This document shows positions 17,959 to 26,634 of a stretch of DNA of 64,000 bases, one piece after another (positions within the stretch are counted from its first letter, which is position 1; each line of letters begins with the position of its first letter). The position numbers and the translations under genes were made by a program. Under the pieces are notes generated by a model that was not told the origin of the DNA, made no database searches, and was given only the letters and a program-made list of their open reading frames with translations. The stretch is from Rhizobium sullae (lineage in GTDB: Bacteria > Pseudomonadota > Alphaproteobacteria > Rhizobiales > Rhizobiaceae): NCBI RefSeq assembly GCF_025200715.1, contig NZ_CP104144.1:1612001-1676000 (forward strand), read 5' to 3'.

Positions 17959-18951
17959 TCAGATCTTCCCCCCGAGTTCATCCTCAATGTGGATCTTGAT
18001 GATCTCGTCGAAATTGGTTTCGGCCCTGAAGCCGAGTGCGGTCGCGCGCTGCGCATCGAAATCTGTCGCCCAGCCGGAAACAATCGCACGAATGACGGGG
18101 TCGGCTTCGCGGCGGATGAGCTTGACTGCCTTGTCGCCGGCAACGCGGCGCAGCGCCTCGATCTCTTCGCCGACAAGCGCGGAAAGGCCGGGCATGGTCA
18201 GATTGCGGCGTGGGCCGATGTTGCTGGTGTCGATACGCGCGGCATGGACGAAGAAGCCGATCGCCGAACGGGGACTCGCAAACCAGTGGCGGACGTTCTC
18301 TTCAACCGGGAGGACGGCCTCCTGACCGGCAAGCGGTTCGCGCAGGATGTTGGAGAAAAAGCCGGAGGCGGCCTTGTTGGGCTTGCCGGGGCGAATGCAG
18401 ATGGTCGGCAGGCGGATGCCGATGCCGTCGAAGATCCCACGCCGTGAATAGTCGGCCAAGAGGAGCTCGCAGATCGCCTTCTGCGTCCCGTAGCTCGTCA
18501 GCGGCGTCGTGAAGAAATCATCTGCGATCTTTTCCGGGAAAGGTTGCCCGAAGACAGCGATGGATGACGCGAAAATCAAGCGCGGCGTATAAGGCGCTTT
18601 CTGGCCCTCGTGCCGGATCGCCTCGAATAGCGAACGCGTGCCGTCGAGGTTAATACGATAGCCCTTTTCGAAATCGGCCTCGGCCTCGCCGGACACGATC
18701 GCCGCAAGATGGAAGATCAGATCCGGCCGCATCGCGGCAAGCCTGGCTGCGGCGCCGGCTTCCGAGAGATCAAGCGCCAGCGCGTTGGAAACGGAGGCAA
18801 GTGCGGCAGGCAGCGGCGGAGCAATGACGTCGACGAGCGTCAGCCTGTCGATGCCGCGGCCCAGCGCTTCGGCGTCGGAGCCGAGCTTTTCCACCAGTTT
18901 GCGGCCGATCATGCCGGCTGCGCCGATAACCATCACATGCATCTCAGGCAA
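17959..18951 (-). CDS. denD: D-erythronate dehydrogenase-like NAD-dependent epimerase/dehydratase
   Basis: A 330-residue extended SDR. It has [15 protein letters not shown] at the NAD-binding site, [12 protein letters not shown], the Ser in FASSIAVFG and SYGTQK with the catalytic Tyr/Lys, followed by [17 protein letters not shown], all as in the DenD group. DenD oxidises D-erythronate to 2-oxo-tetronate, which feeds OtnI, OtnK and OtnC at the other end of this island. It is the second gene after the GntR regulator, separated by 20 bp. The family also contains enzymes annotated as UDP-glucose 4-epimerases, but the C4-acid context supports DenD. Confidence 0.83.
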   Translation of the reverse strand: MPEMHVMVIGAAGMIGRKLVEKLGSDAEALGRGIDRLTLVDVIAPPLPAALASVSNALALDLSEAGAAARLAAMRPDLIFHLAAIVSGEAEADFEKGYRINLDGTRSLFEAIRHEGQKAPYTPRLIFASSIAVFGQPFPEKIADDFFTTPLTSYGTQKAICELLLADYSRRGIFDGIGIRLPTICIRPGKPNKAASGFFSNILREPLAGQEAVLPVEENVRHWFASPRSAIGFFVHAARIDTSNIGPRRNLTMPGLSALVGEEIEALRRVAGDKAVKLIRREADPVIRAIVSGWATDFDAQRATALGFRAETNFDEIIKIHIEDELGGKI

Positions 18952-18971
18952 ATCTCCTCATGCCATCCAGC

Positions 18972-19727
18972 TCAAGCCGGCCTGCCGGCGGTCAACAGGA
19001 CCCTTGTCGTTTCGTAAATACGCGTCAGATGATGCTGGAACGCCGCCACGACGGCCTCCCGGTCATGCCGCGCGAGAGCCTCGACGATCGCAACATGATC
19101 GTTGTAGCTGGCCTCGATGGCACCCGGCTGGGACATGGCGTTGCGCCGGTAGTTCATCATGTAAGTGTACAGATCGGTGACGAAGTCGGCGAGCAGCGGG
19201 TTGCCGCAGGCGCGATAGATCGCAACGTGGAATTCGCGGTCGCAGATGAGAAAGCGCATCGCATCGTCCCCGCCCAGACGCTGCGCTTCCAAAAGGCTCT
19301 GCAGCTTGTTCAGCGTTTCGCCGTCTATCCTTTCGGCGGCGTCGCCGACGATCTTGAGCTCGATATGCAGCCGCGCGGCATGAACCGATTCCAGATCGTA
19401 ACTGTCGATGGCGTTAGGGGATGCGATCGTGACGGTGATGTGGCTGAGGTCAACCTTGCCGACACGGCTGCGGCTGCCATGCGACACCTCGATAATGCCT
19501 TGCGCAGCAAGCATCTGGACTGCGCCGCGCACGGTTTCCCGGCTGACATGAAGAACATTGGCAAGCTCACGCTCGCCCGGCAGTTCGTCGCCCGGCCGCA
19601 GCATGTTTGTGGCAATCAGGACCATCAGCTTTTCAGCAATGACGTCTCGTGCGGTCTGGCGGGCGAGGCTTCGCCCGACATTCGGCACGTGCGTCAAGAT
19701 CGGGCTCTCGTCCATGATCCGCATCAC
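18972..19727 (-). CDS. GntR-family (FadR/FCD type) transcriptional regulator
   Basis: A 251-residue regulator. The winged HTH spans about residues 20-90 with LRPGDELPGERELANVLHVSRETVR. The C-terminal FCD all-helical effector domain has the D-x3-H metal motif (CDREFH) and later His in NDHVAIVEAL and QHHLTRI, so a metal-bound acid ligand is likely. The start is either 19727 or the in-frame ATG at 19715. It heads the minus-strand operon with denD and the CUT1 importer. A 29-bp dyad lies only 3 bp upstream of its start codon, which suggests autoregulation of the whole operon. Confidence 0.92.
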   Translation of the reverse strand: MMRIMDESPILTHVPNVGRSLARQTARDVIAEKLMVLIATNMLRPGDELPGERELANVLHVSRETVRGAVQMLAAQGIIEVSHGSRSRVGKVDLSHITVTIASPNAIDSYDLESVHAARLHIELKIVGDAAERIDGETLNKLQSLLEAQRLGGDDAMRFLICDREFHVAIYRACGNPLLADFVTDLYTYMMNYRRNAMSQPGAIEASYNDHVAIVEALARHDREAVVAAFQHHLTRIYETTRVLLTAGRPA

Positions 19728-19730
19728 TCA

Positions 19731-19759
19731 CTGATATACTGGTTGGTCCAGCAGATCAG
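19731..19759. promoter_or_regulatory. Probable GntR operator, 29-bp dyad
   Basis: The sequence has the form CTGAT-N3-CTGG-N5-CCAG-N3-ATCAG, a nested dyad with both arm blocks perfectly complementary. Its inner part resembles FadR-type sites (TGGT...CCA). It lies directly upstream of the GntR start codon (19727) and is the natural site for autoregulation of the denD/CUT1 operon. Confidence 0.55.
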
Positions 19760-19868
19760 TTGAGTAAAGGTTACGGGCGACAGCCGTCAAGGGACTTTCG
19801 TCGCCGCACCGCAGCATAGATTGTCCGCGACGATGCGCATTGGCGCCGATGGGCACCCTCTGAGGTTG

Positions 19869-19892
19869 CACGTGGCGCCGCGGCGCCACGTG
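19869..19892. terminator. Perfect 24-bp GC-rich palindrome downstream of the CBS gene
   Basis: Arms CACGTGGCGCCG and its exact complement meet without spacer at 19880/19881. The palindrome lies 28 bp past the CBS-domain gene stop and about 110 bp upstream of the GntR dyad. As RNA it would form a very stable hairpin without a following T-tract, so it may be a terminator/insulator; as DNA it could be a protein site. Confidence 0.4.
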
Positions 19893-19920
19893 GTGGGCTC
19901 TTCACCTCGCGGGGCAGCCA

Positions 19921-20364
19921 CTAGTGAAGGCCGCCCGACTGCGAATGCTGACCTCCGTGCCGCGATATGCCCGCAAGAGTTGCGCCTGCCGACCCTTTTT
20001 CGACGATTGTTGCCAGATCGCCAAGGGACAGTATGCCGACCAGCTGCTTGTTCCGGTTGACCACTGGAATCCGCCTGATCTGCTGATCGGCAAGATTCTT
20101 GCAGACCTCTTCCGTGTCTTGATCATCAAAGCAGTACCTGACCTCGGACGTCATGATATCGCCGACTTTCGCCTCGGGGCCCTGGCCCTGAGCAATGGCG
20201 CGCACCGCGATGTCGCGATCCGTCAGCATGCCAACGAGCCGGTCATTGTCCTGGACCGGCACGACGCCAGCGTCGAGTTCGGCCATGATCTTCGCTGCTT
20301 CCTGTATCGTGTGGTCCGGCCTGACGAGCCGGACGTCACGCGTCATCACTTCGCTCACTTTCAT
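19921..20364 (-). CDS. Tandem CBS-domain protein
   Basis: A 147-residue protein made of two CBS motifs: the first from VSEVMTRDVRLVRPD to MLTDRDIAVRAIA, the second from VGDIMTSEVRYCFDDQD to GILSLGDLATI, followed by a short Gly/His-rich tail. Stand-alone CBS pairs bind adenine nucleotides and act as energy or redox sensors; the partner is unknown. GGAGG precedes the ATG at 20364. It is divergent from the DUF2267 gene (start codons 251 bp apart); such small stress-type proteins are often neighbours in Rhizobium. Confidence 0.93.
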   Translation of the reverse strand: MKVSEVMTRDVRLVRPDHTIQEAAKIMAELDAGVVPVQDNDRLVGMLTDRDIAVRAIAQGQGPEAKVGDIMTSEVRYCFDDQDTEEVCKNLADQQIRRIPVVNRNKQLVGILSLGDLATIVEKGSAGATLAGISRHGGQHSQSGGLH

Positions 20365-20615
20365 GGTCTTTTTCCTCCGCCTTGCATGGATTTTCCACAG
20401 GGGCCGAACGTATTGGACCCCCTAATGTTCCAAGCCGCTTCGGCCAAGGTCGCGGCAGTTGTTTTTGCGGCTCGGGCCAGCCAAAAATGCGCCGATAATC
20501 CCGTCTGCTGAAGTTTTCTTTGCAGGGCAGCGAAACAATTACGGCCGATTGCGGTTGTGCTTCTAGAGATGGATTTTCGGGGTTCGACCGGCCCCTTGCA
20601 AAGGAGGGTGTGAAG

Positions 20616-21056
20616 ATGAGCACATCCGGTCTCGATGTCTTCGACAAGACACTGCAAATCACCAATACCTGGCTGAACGAAATCATGGCCGATCATGGTC
20701 CCGACAGGCACGTCGCATGGCATATACTAGGCGCCGTCCTGAAAGCTTTGCGCGACAGGCTTTCGCCGGACCTTGCCGCCCATCTCGGTGCGGAACTGCC
20801 ACTCATTGTGCGCGGCATTTACTATGACCAATACCGCCCTTCGAAGACGCCGGACAAAACGCGTTCACGTGATGAATTCCTCGAGCATATCGCGGAAGGG
20901 CTGAAATCCATTCGCCCGGTCGATCCCGCCGCTGCAGCAAAATCCGTATTCCAGGTTCTTGCCCGCCATATCGATCTCGGCCAATCGGCCAAGGTGCGCG
21001 ATGCGCTGCCGAAGGAGATCCAGGCTCTGTGGCCCGAGAGCGTCGGCGTGAAATAG
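20616..21056 (+). CDS. DUF2267 family protein
   Basis: A 146-residue protein with the DUF2267 pattern: FDKTLQITNTWLNEIM, AWHILGAVLKALRDRL, HLGAELPLIVRGIYYDQY and a second repeat-like half including VFQVLARHIDLGQ and LPKEIQALWP. Members are small, helical and of unknown function, often found near stress genes. AAGGAGG is 8 bp upstream of the ATG, which fixes the start; the longer frame from 20520 has no homology-like content. It converges with the YbhB gene. Confidence 0.9.
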   Translation: MSTSGLDVFDKTLQITNTWLNEIMADHGPDRHVAWHILGAVLKALRDRLSPDLAAHLGAELPLIVRGIYYDQYRPSKTPDKTRSRDEFLEHIAEGLKSIRPVDPAAAAKSVFQVLARHIDLGQSAKVRDALPKEIQALWPESVGVK

Positions 21057-21144
21057 CGGTGGTAGACGTGCGATCCGTCTCGGCGCGGCAGGCGCAATGC
21101 GCGACCCGATCGCAGCATTTCGGATCACATGAAATCGAACCAGC

Positions 21145-21606
21145 CTAGGACTGATACGTTCCGGTAATGGTCGCTTCCGCGAGCACGTGTTTCCTTGCTT
21201 CGTTCCACATCGACGCGATACCGGCGTCGCCGGGAATCGAAAGGCTCGGGACATCCAGAGCGGCAAGGCGAAAGATATAGTGATGCGGGCGGTCACCCCG
21301 CGGCGGCTGCGGACCGTCATAGCGCGCATTGCCGAAATCATTCTTGTAAAAGCGTGCCGTGTTTTCCGGTGCGGTATCGGCGCTTTCGGCCAGAGCATCC
21401 CAATCGGAGGGGATATTGGCAATGCCGCAATGGCGGAAGGTACCGCGCGGCGCATCCGGGTCTTCGACGACCAAGACGAAGCTCCTCGTTCCCTCCGGAG
21501 CGCCGCTCCACTTAAGAGGCGGAAACAGATTTTCGCCGGAGCGCGCATATTTCTGCGGAATGGGTTTGTCCTGGGTGAATGCCGGGCTCATCAGGGTCAG
21601 TGCCAT
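21145..21606 (-). CDS. YbhB/YbcL family Raf kinase inhibitor-like (PEBP) protein
   Basis: A 153-residue phosphatidylethanolamine-binding-protein fold. The ligand-pocket segments LVVEDPDAPRGTFRHCGIANIP and the PPRGDRPHHYIFRLAAL block are clear. Bacterial members are cytoplasmic or periplasmic proteins of unknown ligand; no signal peptide is present here. AGGAGGAA precedes the ATG at 21606. It is monocistronic, convergent with DUF2267. Confidence 0.93.
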   Translation of the reverse strand: MALTLMSPAFTQDKPIPQKYARSGENLFPPLKWSGAPEGTRSFVLVVEDPDAPRGTFRHCGIANIPSDWDALAESADTAPENTARFYKNDFGNARYDGPQPPRGDRPHHYIFRLAALDVPSLSIPGDAGIASMWNEARKHVLAEATITGTYQS

Positions 21607-22009
21607 AGCTTCCTCCTCTTTTATCCTGCTGGCTCGCGCGGCCTCGCTTTTGCGTTGAAGCTAGATCAACCTGACGGCAGCGATATTGTTCCCGAGTTAA
21701 TGGCGTTTCGAAACACTCAGACGATAGAGCACGTGCTCGGTGGCATAACGCGTCATCGGCGGCGCCCTAGAGCGTCGGATGTGGGGCAACCGTGCAGCAG
21801 CTGAACGTCTTGAATGGAGAGCCGACCTCGTGGAGCTCGACAACTCTATGTCCATTCCTTTCCAGGCGGAGAATAGAAGCGCGAACGCGCTTTGGCACGG
21901 GAAAACAGTATCCTATAGCGCCCCAATCCATCTGTTTCAGCGAGATTGCGCTTCATAACCTTGCTCGCCTAGCCAACAAGCGCGGAGCTACGGAATTGGG
22001 TTGCTGGAA
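21607..22009. other. Intergenic region, 403 bp
   Basis: Contains the YbhB promoter side and the 3' end of the fucoside operon. A plus-strand frame of 59 codons at 21779-21958 begins with ATG but lacks a ribosome-binding site and family motif; codon third positions are less GC-rich than in neighbouring genes. I do not call a gene. No tRNA or repeat was recognised. Confidence 0.45.
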
Positions 22010-22888
22010 TTAACGCCCGCCGAAGCCGGAGCCGATGGTGACGCCCCGGTAGATTACCCTCTGCAGCACGACGGCCAGGACGATGCCCGGCAGCATGGAG
22101 ATCGCCGCGCCTGCCATAATGTAATTCCACGAGGTGCCCTGTTGTGTCTGGAACAAGGTGAGCCCGAGAGGCAGCGTGGCTTTCTCCATGCCGTTGGTGA
22201 CGATCAGCGGCCACAGGAAGCTGTTCCACTGCCCCATGAAGGTGAAAAGCGCCAGCAGGCCGATGGCCGGCATGGCGAGCGGAACGATGATCGTAACCAG
22301 GATACGCAGGCGCGAAGCCCCATCGATCATCGCCGCCTCATCGAGATCCTTGGGAATGCCGAGAAAGAACTGCCGCAACAGAAACGTGCCGAAGGAGCCG
22401 AACGCGACAGGCATGATCATGCCGTGATAGGTGTTGACCCAGCCGAGCTTGCTGACCACCAGAAAGAGCGGGATGACCAGCATCACCTGCGGGATCATCA
22501 GCGTGCCGAGATAAGCCAGCAGCAGCCCCTCCCGGCCGGGAAATTTCAACCGCGCGAATGAGTAGGCGGAAAGGCAGGACACCGCAATCACGATCGCCGT
22601 GACGCCGCTGGCGACTACGAAGGAATTGAACAGGAAGGTTCCAAACGGCAGTGAGACCAATGCTTCGACAAAGGTTCCCCATTGATATTCCTGCGGCAGA
22701 ATGCGAACCGGCACGGCCAGCACTTCCGTGTTGGAGCGAACCGCGTTCGACACCATCCAGAAAAACGGGAAGAGGAAAAGCATGGCGATCAGCGAAAGCG
22801 CGGCATAACTGACGAAGGTGCCAATGCGCCGCAGGGCTCTGTTCCGCGATACGGAATTCGGGCGTAACAGGTCCGGCCTAGTCGCCAT
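22010..22888 (-). CDS. CUT1 ABC importer permease, MalG type (fucoside operon)
   Basis: A 292-residue permease with six predicted membrane segments, the first near residues 25-46 (FVSYAALSLIAMLFLFPFFW). The EAA loop reads DEAAMIDGASRLRILVTIIVP. It overlaps the preceding MalF-type gene by 11 bp. It is the last gene of the four-gene operon alpha-L-fucosidase, binding protein, MalF, MalG. No ATPase gene follows, so the energising subunit must come from elsewhere. Confidence 0.93.
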   Translation of the reverse strand: MATRPDLLRPNSVSRNRALRRIGTFVSYAALSLIAMLFLFPFFWMVSNAVRSNTEVLAVPVRILPQEYQWGTFVEALVSLPFGTFLFNSFVVASGVTAIVIAVSCLSAYSFARLKFPGREGLLLAYLGTLMIPQVMLVIPLFLVVSKLGWVNTYHGMIMPVAFGSFGTFLLRQFFLGIPKDLDEAAMIDGASRLRILVTIIVPLAMPAIGLLALFTFMGQWNSFLWPLIVTNGMEKATLPLGLTLFQTQQGTSWNYIMAGAAISMLPGIVLAVVLQRVIYRGVTIGSGFGGR

Positions 22889-23804
22889 AGTGCACCCATT
22901 TGCGCTGCATACGAAACTGCAAGATGGTCAACGCCATGATCATGATGAACATCACCCAGGCCAGCGCCGAAGCGTAGCCCATCTGGAAGTTGGCGAATCC
23001 CTTCTGGTAGATTGCGAAGCCGAGCGTGGCCGTCGCCGAGCCCGGACCGCCGCGAGTCATCGCGTAGATTTCATCAAACACCTGCAGCGAAGTGATCGCC
23101 GTCATCACGGTGGCGAAGAAGATCGTCGGCGAGATCAGTGGCAGGCGGATGCGCCAGAAACGCTGCCATGCGTTGGCGCCGTCGATTGTCGCAGCCTCGA
23201 TGTAGTGCCTCGGCACAAGGTCGAGCGCGGCGTTGAACATCACGACATTGTAGCCGACATTCGCCCACAGAGTGACGAGTACGATGGCCTGCATTGCCCA
23301 GGTCGTGCTGAGTAGGAAATTGGGCAGGCCGAGGCCAAGCGAACGGATGAGGCTGTCTGCCAGTCCATCCGGCGTAAAGATGAGCAGCCACACCACCGAC
23401 GCTGCGATCGTCGGAGTGAACGTCGGCAGGAAAAAGATCACCCGGAAGATCGCCTTGCCATGCCTCAGGCTCGATATCCATACAGCGAGCGTCAGCGAGA
23501 CGATGATGTTCAGCGTGAGATACTCGACGGCGAAGAGTAGTGTGTTGCGCAATACGGTATAAAAAGCCGGATCAACGGTGAAGAGGCGGACATAATTCTG
23601 AAAGCCGGCGAAGGACGGCGTCGAGATCAACTGCCAATTGGTGAAACTGAGCGCCAACGACGCTGCGATCGGCAAGGCCATGAAGGCCATGAATCCGAGG
23701 AAACTTGGCAGCAGGAACAGCATGGCCGTCTGCGTGTCTGGCTTCAAAAAGCGCCGCCGCTGAACGGGCTGCACGGGAACTTCGGCGACGGCGCTTTGCG
23801 ACAT
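22878..23804 (-). CDS. CUT1 ABC importer permease, MalF type (fucoside operon)
   Basis: A 308-residue permease. The first membrane segment is near residues 29-50 (AMLFLLPSFLGFMAFMALP) and the EAA loop reads IEAATIDGANAWQRFWRIRLP. The start at 23804 is chosen for GGAGG just upstream; seven extra residues are possible in frame. It follows the binding-protein gene by 39 bp and overlaps the MalG gene by 11 bp, so the two channel subunits are translationally coupled. Confidence 0.93.
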   Translation of the reverse strand: MSQSAVAEVPVQPVQRRRFLKPDTQTAMLFLLPSFLGFMAFMALPIAASLALSFTNWQLISTPSFAGFQNYVRLFTVDPAFYTVLRNTLLFAVEYLTLNIIVSLTLAVWISSLRHGKAIFRVIFFLPTFTPTIAASVVWLLIFTPDGLADSLIRSLGLGLPNFLLSTTWAMQAIVLVTLWANVGYNVVMFNAALDLVPRHYIEAATIDGANAWQRFWRIRLPLISPTIFFATVMTAITSLQVFDEIYAMTRGGPGSATATLGFAIYQKGFANFQMGYASALAWVMFIMIMALTILQFRMQRKWVHYGD

Positions 23805-23843
23805 GTTTTCCTCCATGCGCGGCAATTCCTGCCGGGGCGAGAG

Positions 23844-25064
23844 CTATTGTTGCGCGAGGCTCTGGATGGTCTCCATCGTCTGCTTGGCGTCGACACTGCC
23901 GGCGAAGGCGGGAGGAAAATACTGGTTGAAGAGGTTTTCTACCGCCGCCCAATTGTCGGTGATCGCGTAGGGTATGGAGTGCGCCAAGGAGTAGTCGAGG
24001 GCCTCGCCGCCATTGGTGATGTCTTTGGCCGCCACTTGGTACCAGGACGATTGCGCGGCAGTGCGCGCCGGCAACGCACGCCCCTTCTCGGCAAGGTACG
24101 ACAGCGCTTCAGGGCTCGTAAGCACCTGAATCGCCTTCCAGGCCGCATCCTTGTTCTGGCTGGTGGTGGAAATGCCGAAACCAGAGCCCGCCGTAACGGC
24201 CGCCAGCTCGCCCTCGTCGCGCGGCAGGGTGGTGAGACCGACCTTGAACTTGACCTCGTCTTTCATGCCAATGATGGACCAGGGACCGTCGACATACATG
24301 GCGATATTGCCTGAATTGAACCGGCCCTGGATGACCGTGCCGGCATCGTTGCCTGACGGCACAAGCGGCGCAATCTTATCCTTGGCGGCAAAGCCGATCA
24401 GCCTGTCGGCTGCGGCAATCGCGCGCGGATTGACGAGGTCGAGCTGTCCGGCGTCGTTGACGTATTTGTCGCCCCAAGCGGACGCCATGACCGAATAGTT
24501 GACCGGGGCGACACCGAAGCCGTAATTGCCGTCCTTGGTGAGCTTCTTTGCGGCATCGGTAAACTCGGCAAGCGTCCAGCCCGGTTTCGGCAAAGGAATG
24601 CCGGCGGCCTCGAAAGCCTCCTGGTTGTAATAGATCACCCATGGACCGACATCGTAAGGGAGGCCGTAAAGCTCCTTGTCAACCGACATGCCGCCGATGA
24701 TCGAGGGGGTGAAGGCGCCAAGGTCGAATTTGTCCGCCTCTATCCTCGCATTGAGCGGTTCGAGCAGCGAATAGAAGTTCGACATGCGCAATGATTGCAT
24801 GGAGACAATGTCGGCCAGCTGGCCCGACGCTGCCAACACCGGCAGCCTGGTCCAGTAGTCGACCCAGCCGGCGGTCTGCAGCGTCACTTTGATGTCTGGG
24901 TGCTTGGCACTTACCATGTCGGCCAAGTGCTGCCAGGTCTTGGTGTCGGTTTCGGAGGCGGTCCACATCTGCCAGGTCAGATTGACCTGATCGGCGGTTG
25001 CAGCCGTAGCAAAGAGGCTGCCGCCGATTGCGGCAAGCAATAGCGCTTTCTTCAGAACCTTCAT
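23844..25064 (-). CDS. CUT1 extracellular solute-binding protein (fucoside operon)
   Basis: A 406-residue periplasmic binding protein with a Sec signal peptide (MKVLKKALLLAAIGGSLF, cleavage likely after TATA near residue 24). The mature part has family 1 features: LTWQMWTASETDTKTWQ, LPYDVGPWVIYYNQEAF and MYVDGPWSIIGM. GGAGGA precedes the ATG at 25064. It follows the GH29 gene by 49 bp, so transport and hydrolysis of a fucosylated compound are probably linked. The ligand is inferred from that neighbour only. Confidence 0.93.
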   Translation of the reverse strand: MKVLKKALLLAAIGGSLFATAATADQVNLTWQMWTASETDTKTWQHLADMVSAKHPDIKVTLQTAGWVDYWTRLPVLAASGQLADIVSMQSLRMSNFYSLLEPLNARIEADKFDLGAFTPSIIGGMSVDKELYGLPYDVGPWVIYYNQEAFEAAGIPLPKPGWTLAEFTDAAKKLTKDGNYGFGVAPVNYSVMASAWGDKYVNDAGQLDLVNPRAIAAADRLIGFAAKDKIAPLVPSGNDAGTVIQGRFNSGNIAMYVDGPWSIIGMKDEVKFKVGLTTLPRDEGELAAVTAGSGFGISTTSQNKDAAWKAIQVLTSPEALSYLAEKGRALPARTAAQSSWYQVAAKDITNGGEALDYSLAHSIPYAITDNWAAVENLFNQYFPPAFAGSVDAKQTMETIQSLAQQ

Positions 25065-25113
25065 GGGTTTTCTCCTCCCTCCATGAATGCAATGGACAAG
25101 CAATGCTCGAACG

Positions 25114-26496
25114 CTACGGCTTCAGGACGATCTCGATCACCGGAACAGTAACGTCCGGCCGCCGTACCGGCAGTTCGAGCGTGATCACACCTTCCGGCAC
25201 GGTCACGCCGATATTGGAATCCACCTCCTTGATGTGGCTGAGCCAGCGCACCTCACTGGCGTCGTGCAGGAACTGCGCATAGGCGATCCTGTCCGCGATA
25301 CCCTCGATGTGGATGTGGCGGAAAGGCCAGTTGCAGATGTGCAGGTAGAGGCGGTTGCCGCGCTGGGTATAGCGGCAGCCCGACGGCACGGGATAGTCGG
25401 ACGGCCCTGCCCCGTAGATGGAGCGCCCGTTCACTGAAATCCAATTCTGGTAGACCTCAAGCCCAGCGATCGCGCGTGCATCAAGCATACCGCGGCCGGT
25501 CGGGCCGACATTCATCAGCAGGTTGCCTCCCATGGCGACGGAATCGATGAGCAGCTTGATGATTTGTTCTGGGCTCTTCCAGCTATCCTCGTCACGATGA
25601 TAGCCCCAGGAACCGCTGAAGGTATGGCAAGCCTCCCAGCGCACGGGCCGGCCAGCGATGGCGGGCGCGACGCGCGGCGTGTACTGCTCCGGTGTCACAA
25701 TGTCGGGCAGGTTGTCGCCGTCGAGCGGCAAATCGAGGCGGTTATTGACGATGATGCCTGGCTGCAACTCGCGCACCAGCCCAACCAGCCGCTCGCTCTC
25801 CCAGTCGACGCGTCCCTTGCCGGGCAGGCCGCGATATTCCCGTCGCGGATAGCTGAAATCGAACCACATGATGTCGATGCGGCCGAAGCCGGTCAGAAGC
25901 TCACGTACCTGTTCGTGCATGTAGGCGGTGTAGTTGGCCATGTTGCGGCCGGCATTCAGCGCTTTCGCGTCGGGGTGGTTGCGCAGCGGATGATGGACGT
26001 CGATCGGGAAGTCGGGGTGGTGCCAGTCGATCAGCGAATAGTAGAAGCCGATCTTCAGTCCCTCGGCGCGGAACGCCTCGACCAGCGGGGTCAGCAGGTC
26101 CTTGCCGCAAGGCGTGTTCGTCGCCTTGTAGTCCGTCACCTTGCTGTCCCACAGGCAGAAGCCCTCGTGATGCTTGGTCGTCACCACGACATATTTCATG
26201 CCGGCGAGACGGGCCCGGCGAGCCCATTCCTTGGGTTCATAGAGATCGGGATCGAAATTGTCGAAGTAGCGCTGGTACTGCTCGTCGGTCAGTTCCTCGC
26301 GGTTTTTCAACCACTCGTGCCGGGCGCCTAGAGCGTAGAGACCCCAATGGATGAACAGGCCCAGACGGTCGTGGCTGAACCACGCATGCTTGTCCACCTC
26401 CCCGAATGCCGGGCTCCCCGACTGACGCACCGCAATCGCCACAGGCCTCTCCTCCCTTGTTTCCAGTTCAGCATCCTTATCGAACCGGTTCGGCAT
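25114..26496 (-). CDS. Alpha-L-fucosidase, glycoside hydrolase family 29
   Basis: A 460-residue GH29 enzyme. The catalytic barrel has LGLFIHWGLYALG (His50), VVVTTKHHEGFCLWDS (the His109-His110 pair) and IDIMWFDFSYP with the likely nucleophile Asp213. A C-terminal beta-sandwich follows. GH29 enzymes release L-fucose with retention of configuration. No signal peptide is present, so it acts in the cytoplasm on an imported fucosylated oligosaccharide or glycoside. It is the first gene of the operon; a 12-bp palindrome lies within its first codons (26481-26492), directly over the translation start region. Linkage specificity cannot be read from sequence. Confidence 0.94.
   Translation of the reverse strand: MPNRFDKDAELETREERPVAIAVRQSGSPAFGEVDKHAWFSHDRLGLFIHWGLYALGARHEWLKNREELTDEQYQRYFDNFDPDLYEPKEWARRARLAGMKYVVVTTKHHEGFCLWDSKVTDYKATNTPCGKDLLTPLVEAFRAEGLKIGFYYSLIDWHHPDFPIDVHHPLRNHPDAKALNAGRNMANYTAYMHEQVRELLTGFGRIDIMWFDFSYPRREYRGLPGKGRVDWESERLVGLVRELQPGIIVNNRLDLPLDGDNLPDIVTPEQYTPRVAPAIAGRPVRWEACHTFSGSWGYHRDEDSWKSPEQIIKLLIDSVAMGGNLLMNVGPTGRGMLDARAIAGLEVYQNWISVNGRSIYGAGPSDYPVPSGCRYTQRGNRLYLHICNWPFRHIHIEGIADRIAYAQFLHDASEVRWLSHIKEVDSNIGVTVPEGVITLELPVRRPDVTVPVIEIVLKP
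26481..26492. promoter_or_regulatory. LacI operator copy 1, inside the start of the fucosidase gene
   Basis: CGAACCGGTTCG is a perfect 12-bp palindrome with central CG, covering codons 2-5 of the fucosidase gene. The core GAACCGGTTC followed by GAT (read on the minus strand) recurs exactly at 26635-26647, upstream of the divergent lacI gene. Confidence 0.65.
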
Positions 26497-26634
26497 TTGA
26501 TAATCGTCCTTGCCCTCTTAGCTGTCAAGCAGGAATCAAGGATTGCGAAATTCTAAGAAATTTCCTTGCAGCTTCGGGATAATCAAGATCCATGTGTTGC
26601 ATAGGCGAACAGAATCTGACACAAGAGCGTCATA

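Noticed and set aside
21779..21958. 59-codon ATG-initiated frame
   Set aside because: No ribosome-binding site, no recognisable family and weaker GC bias at third codon positions than in real genes nearby.
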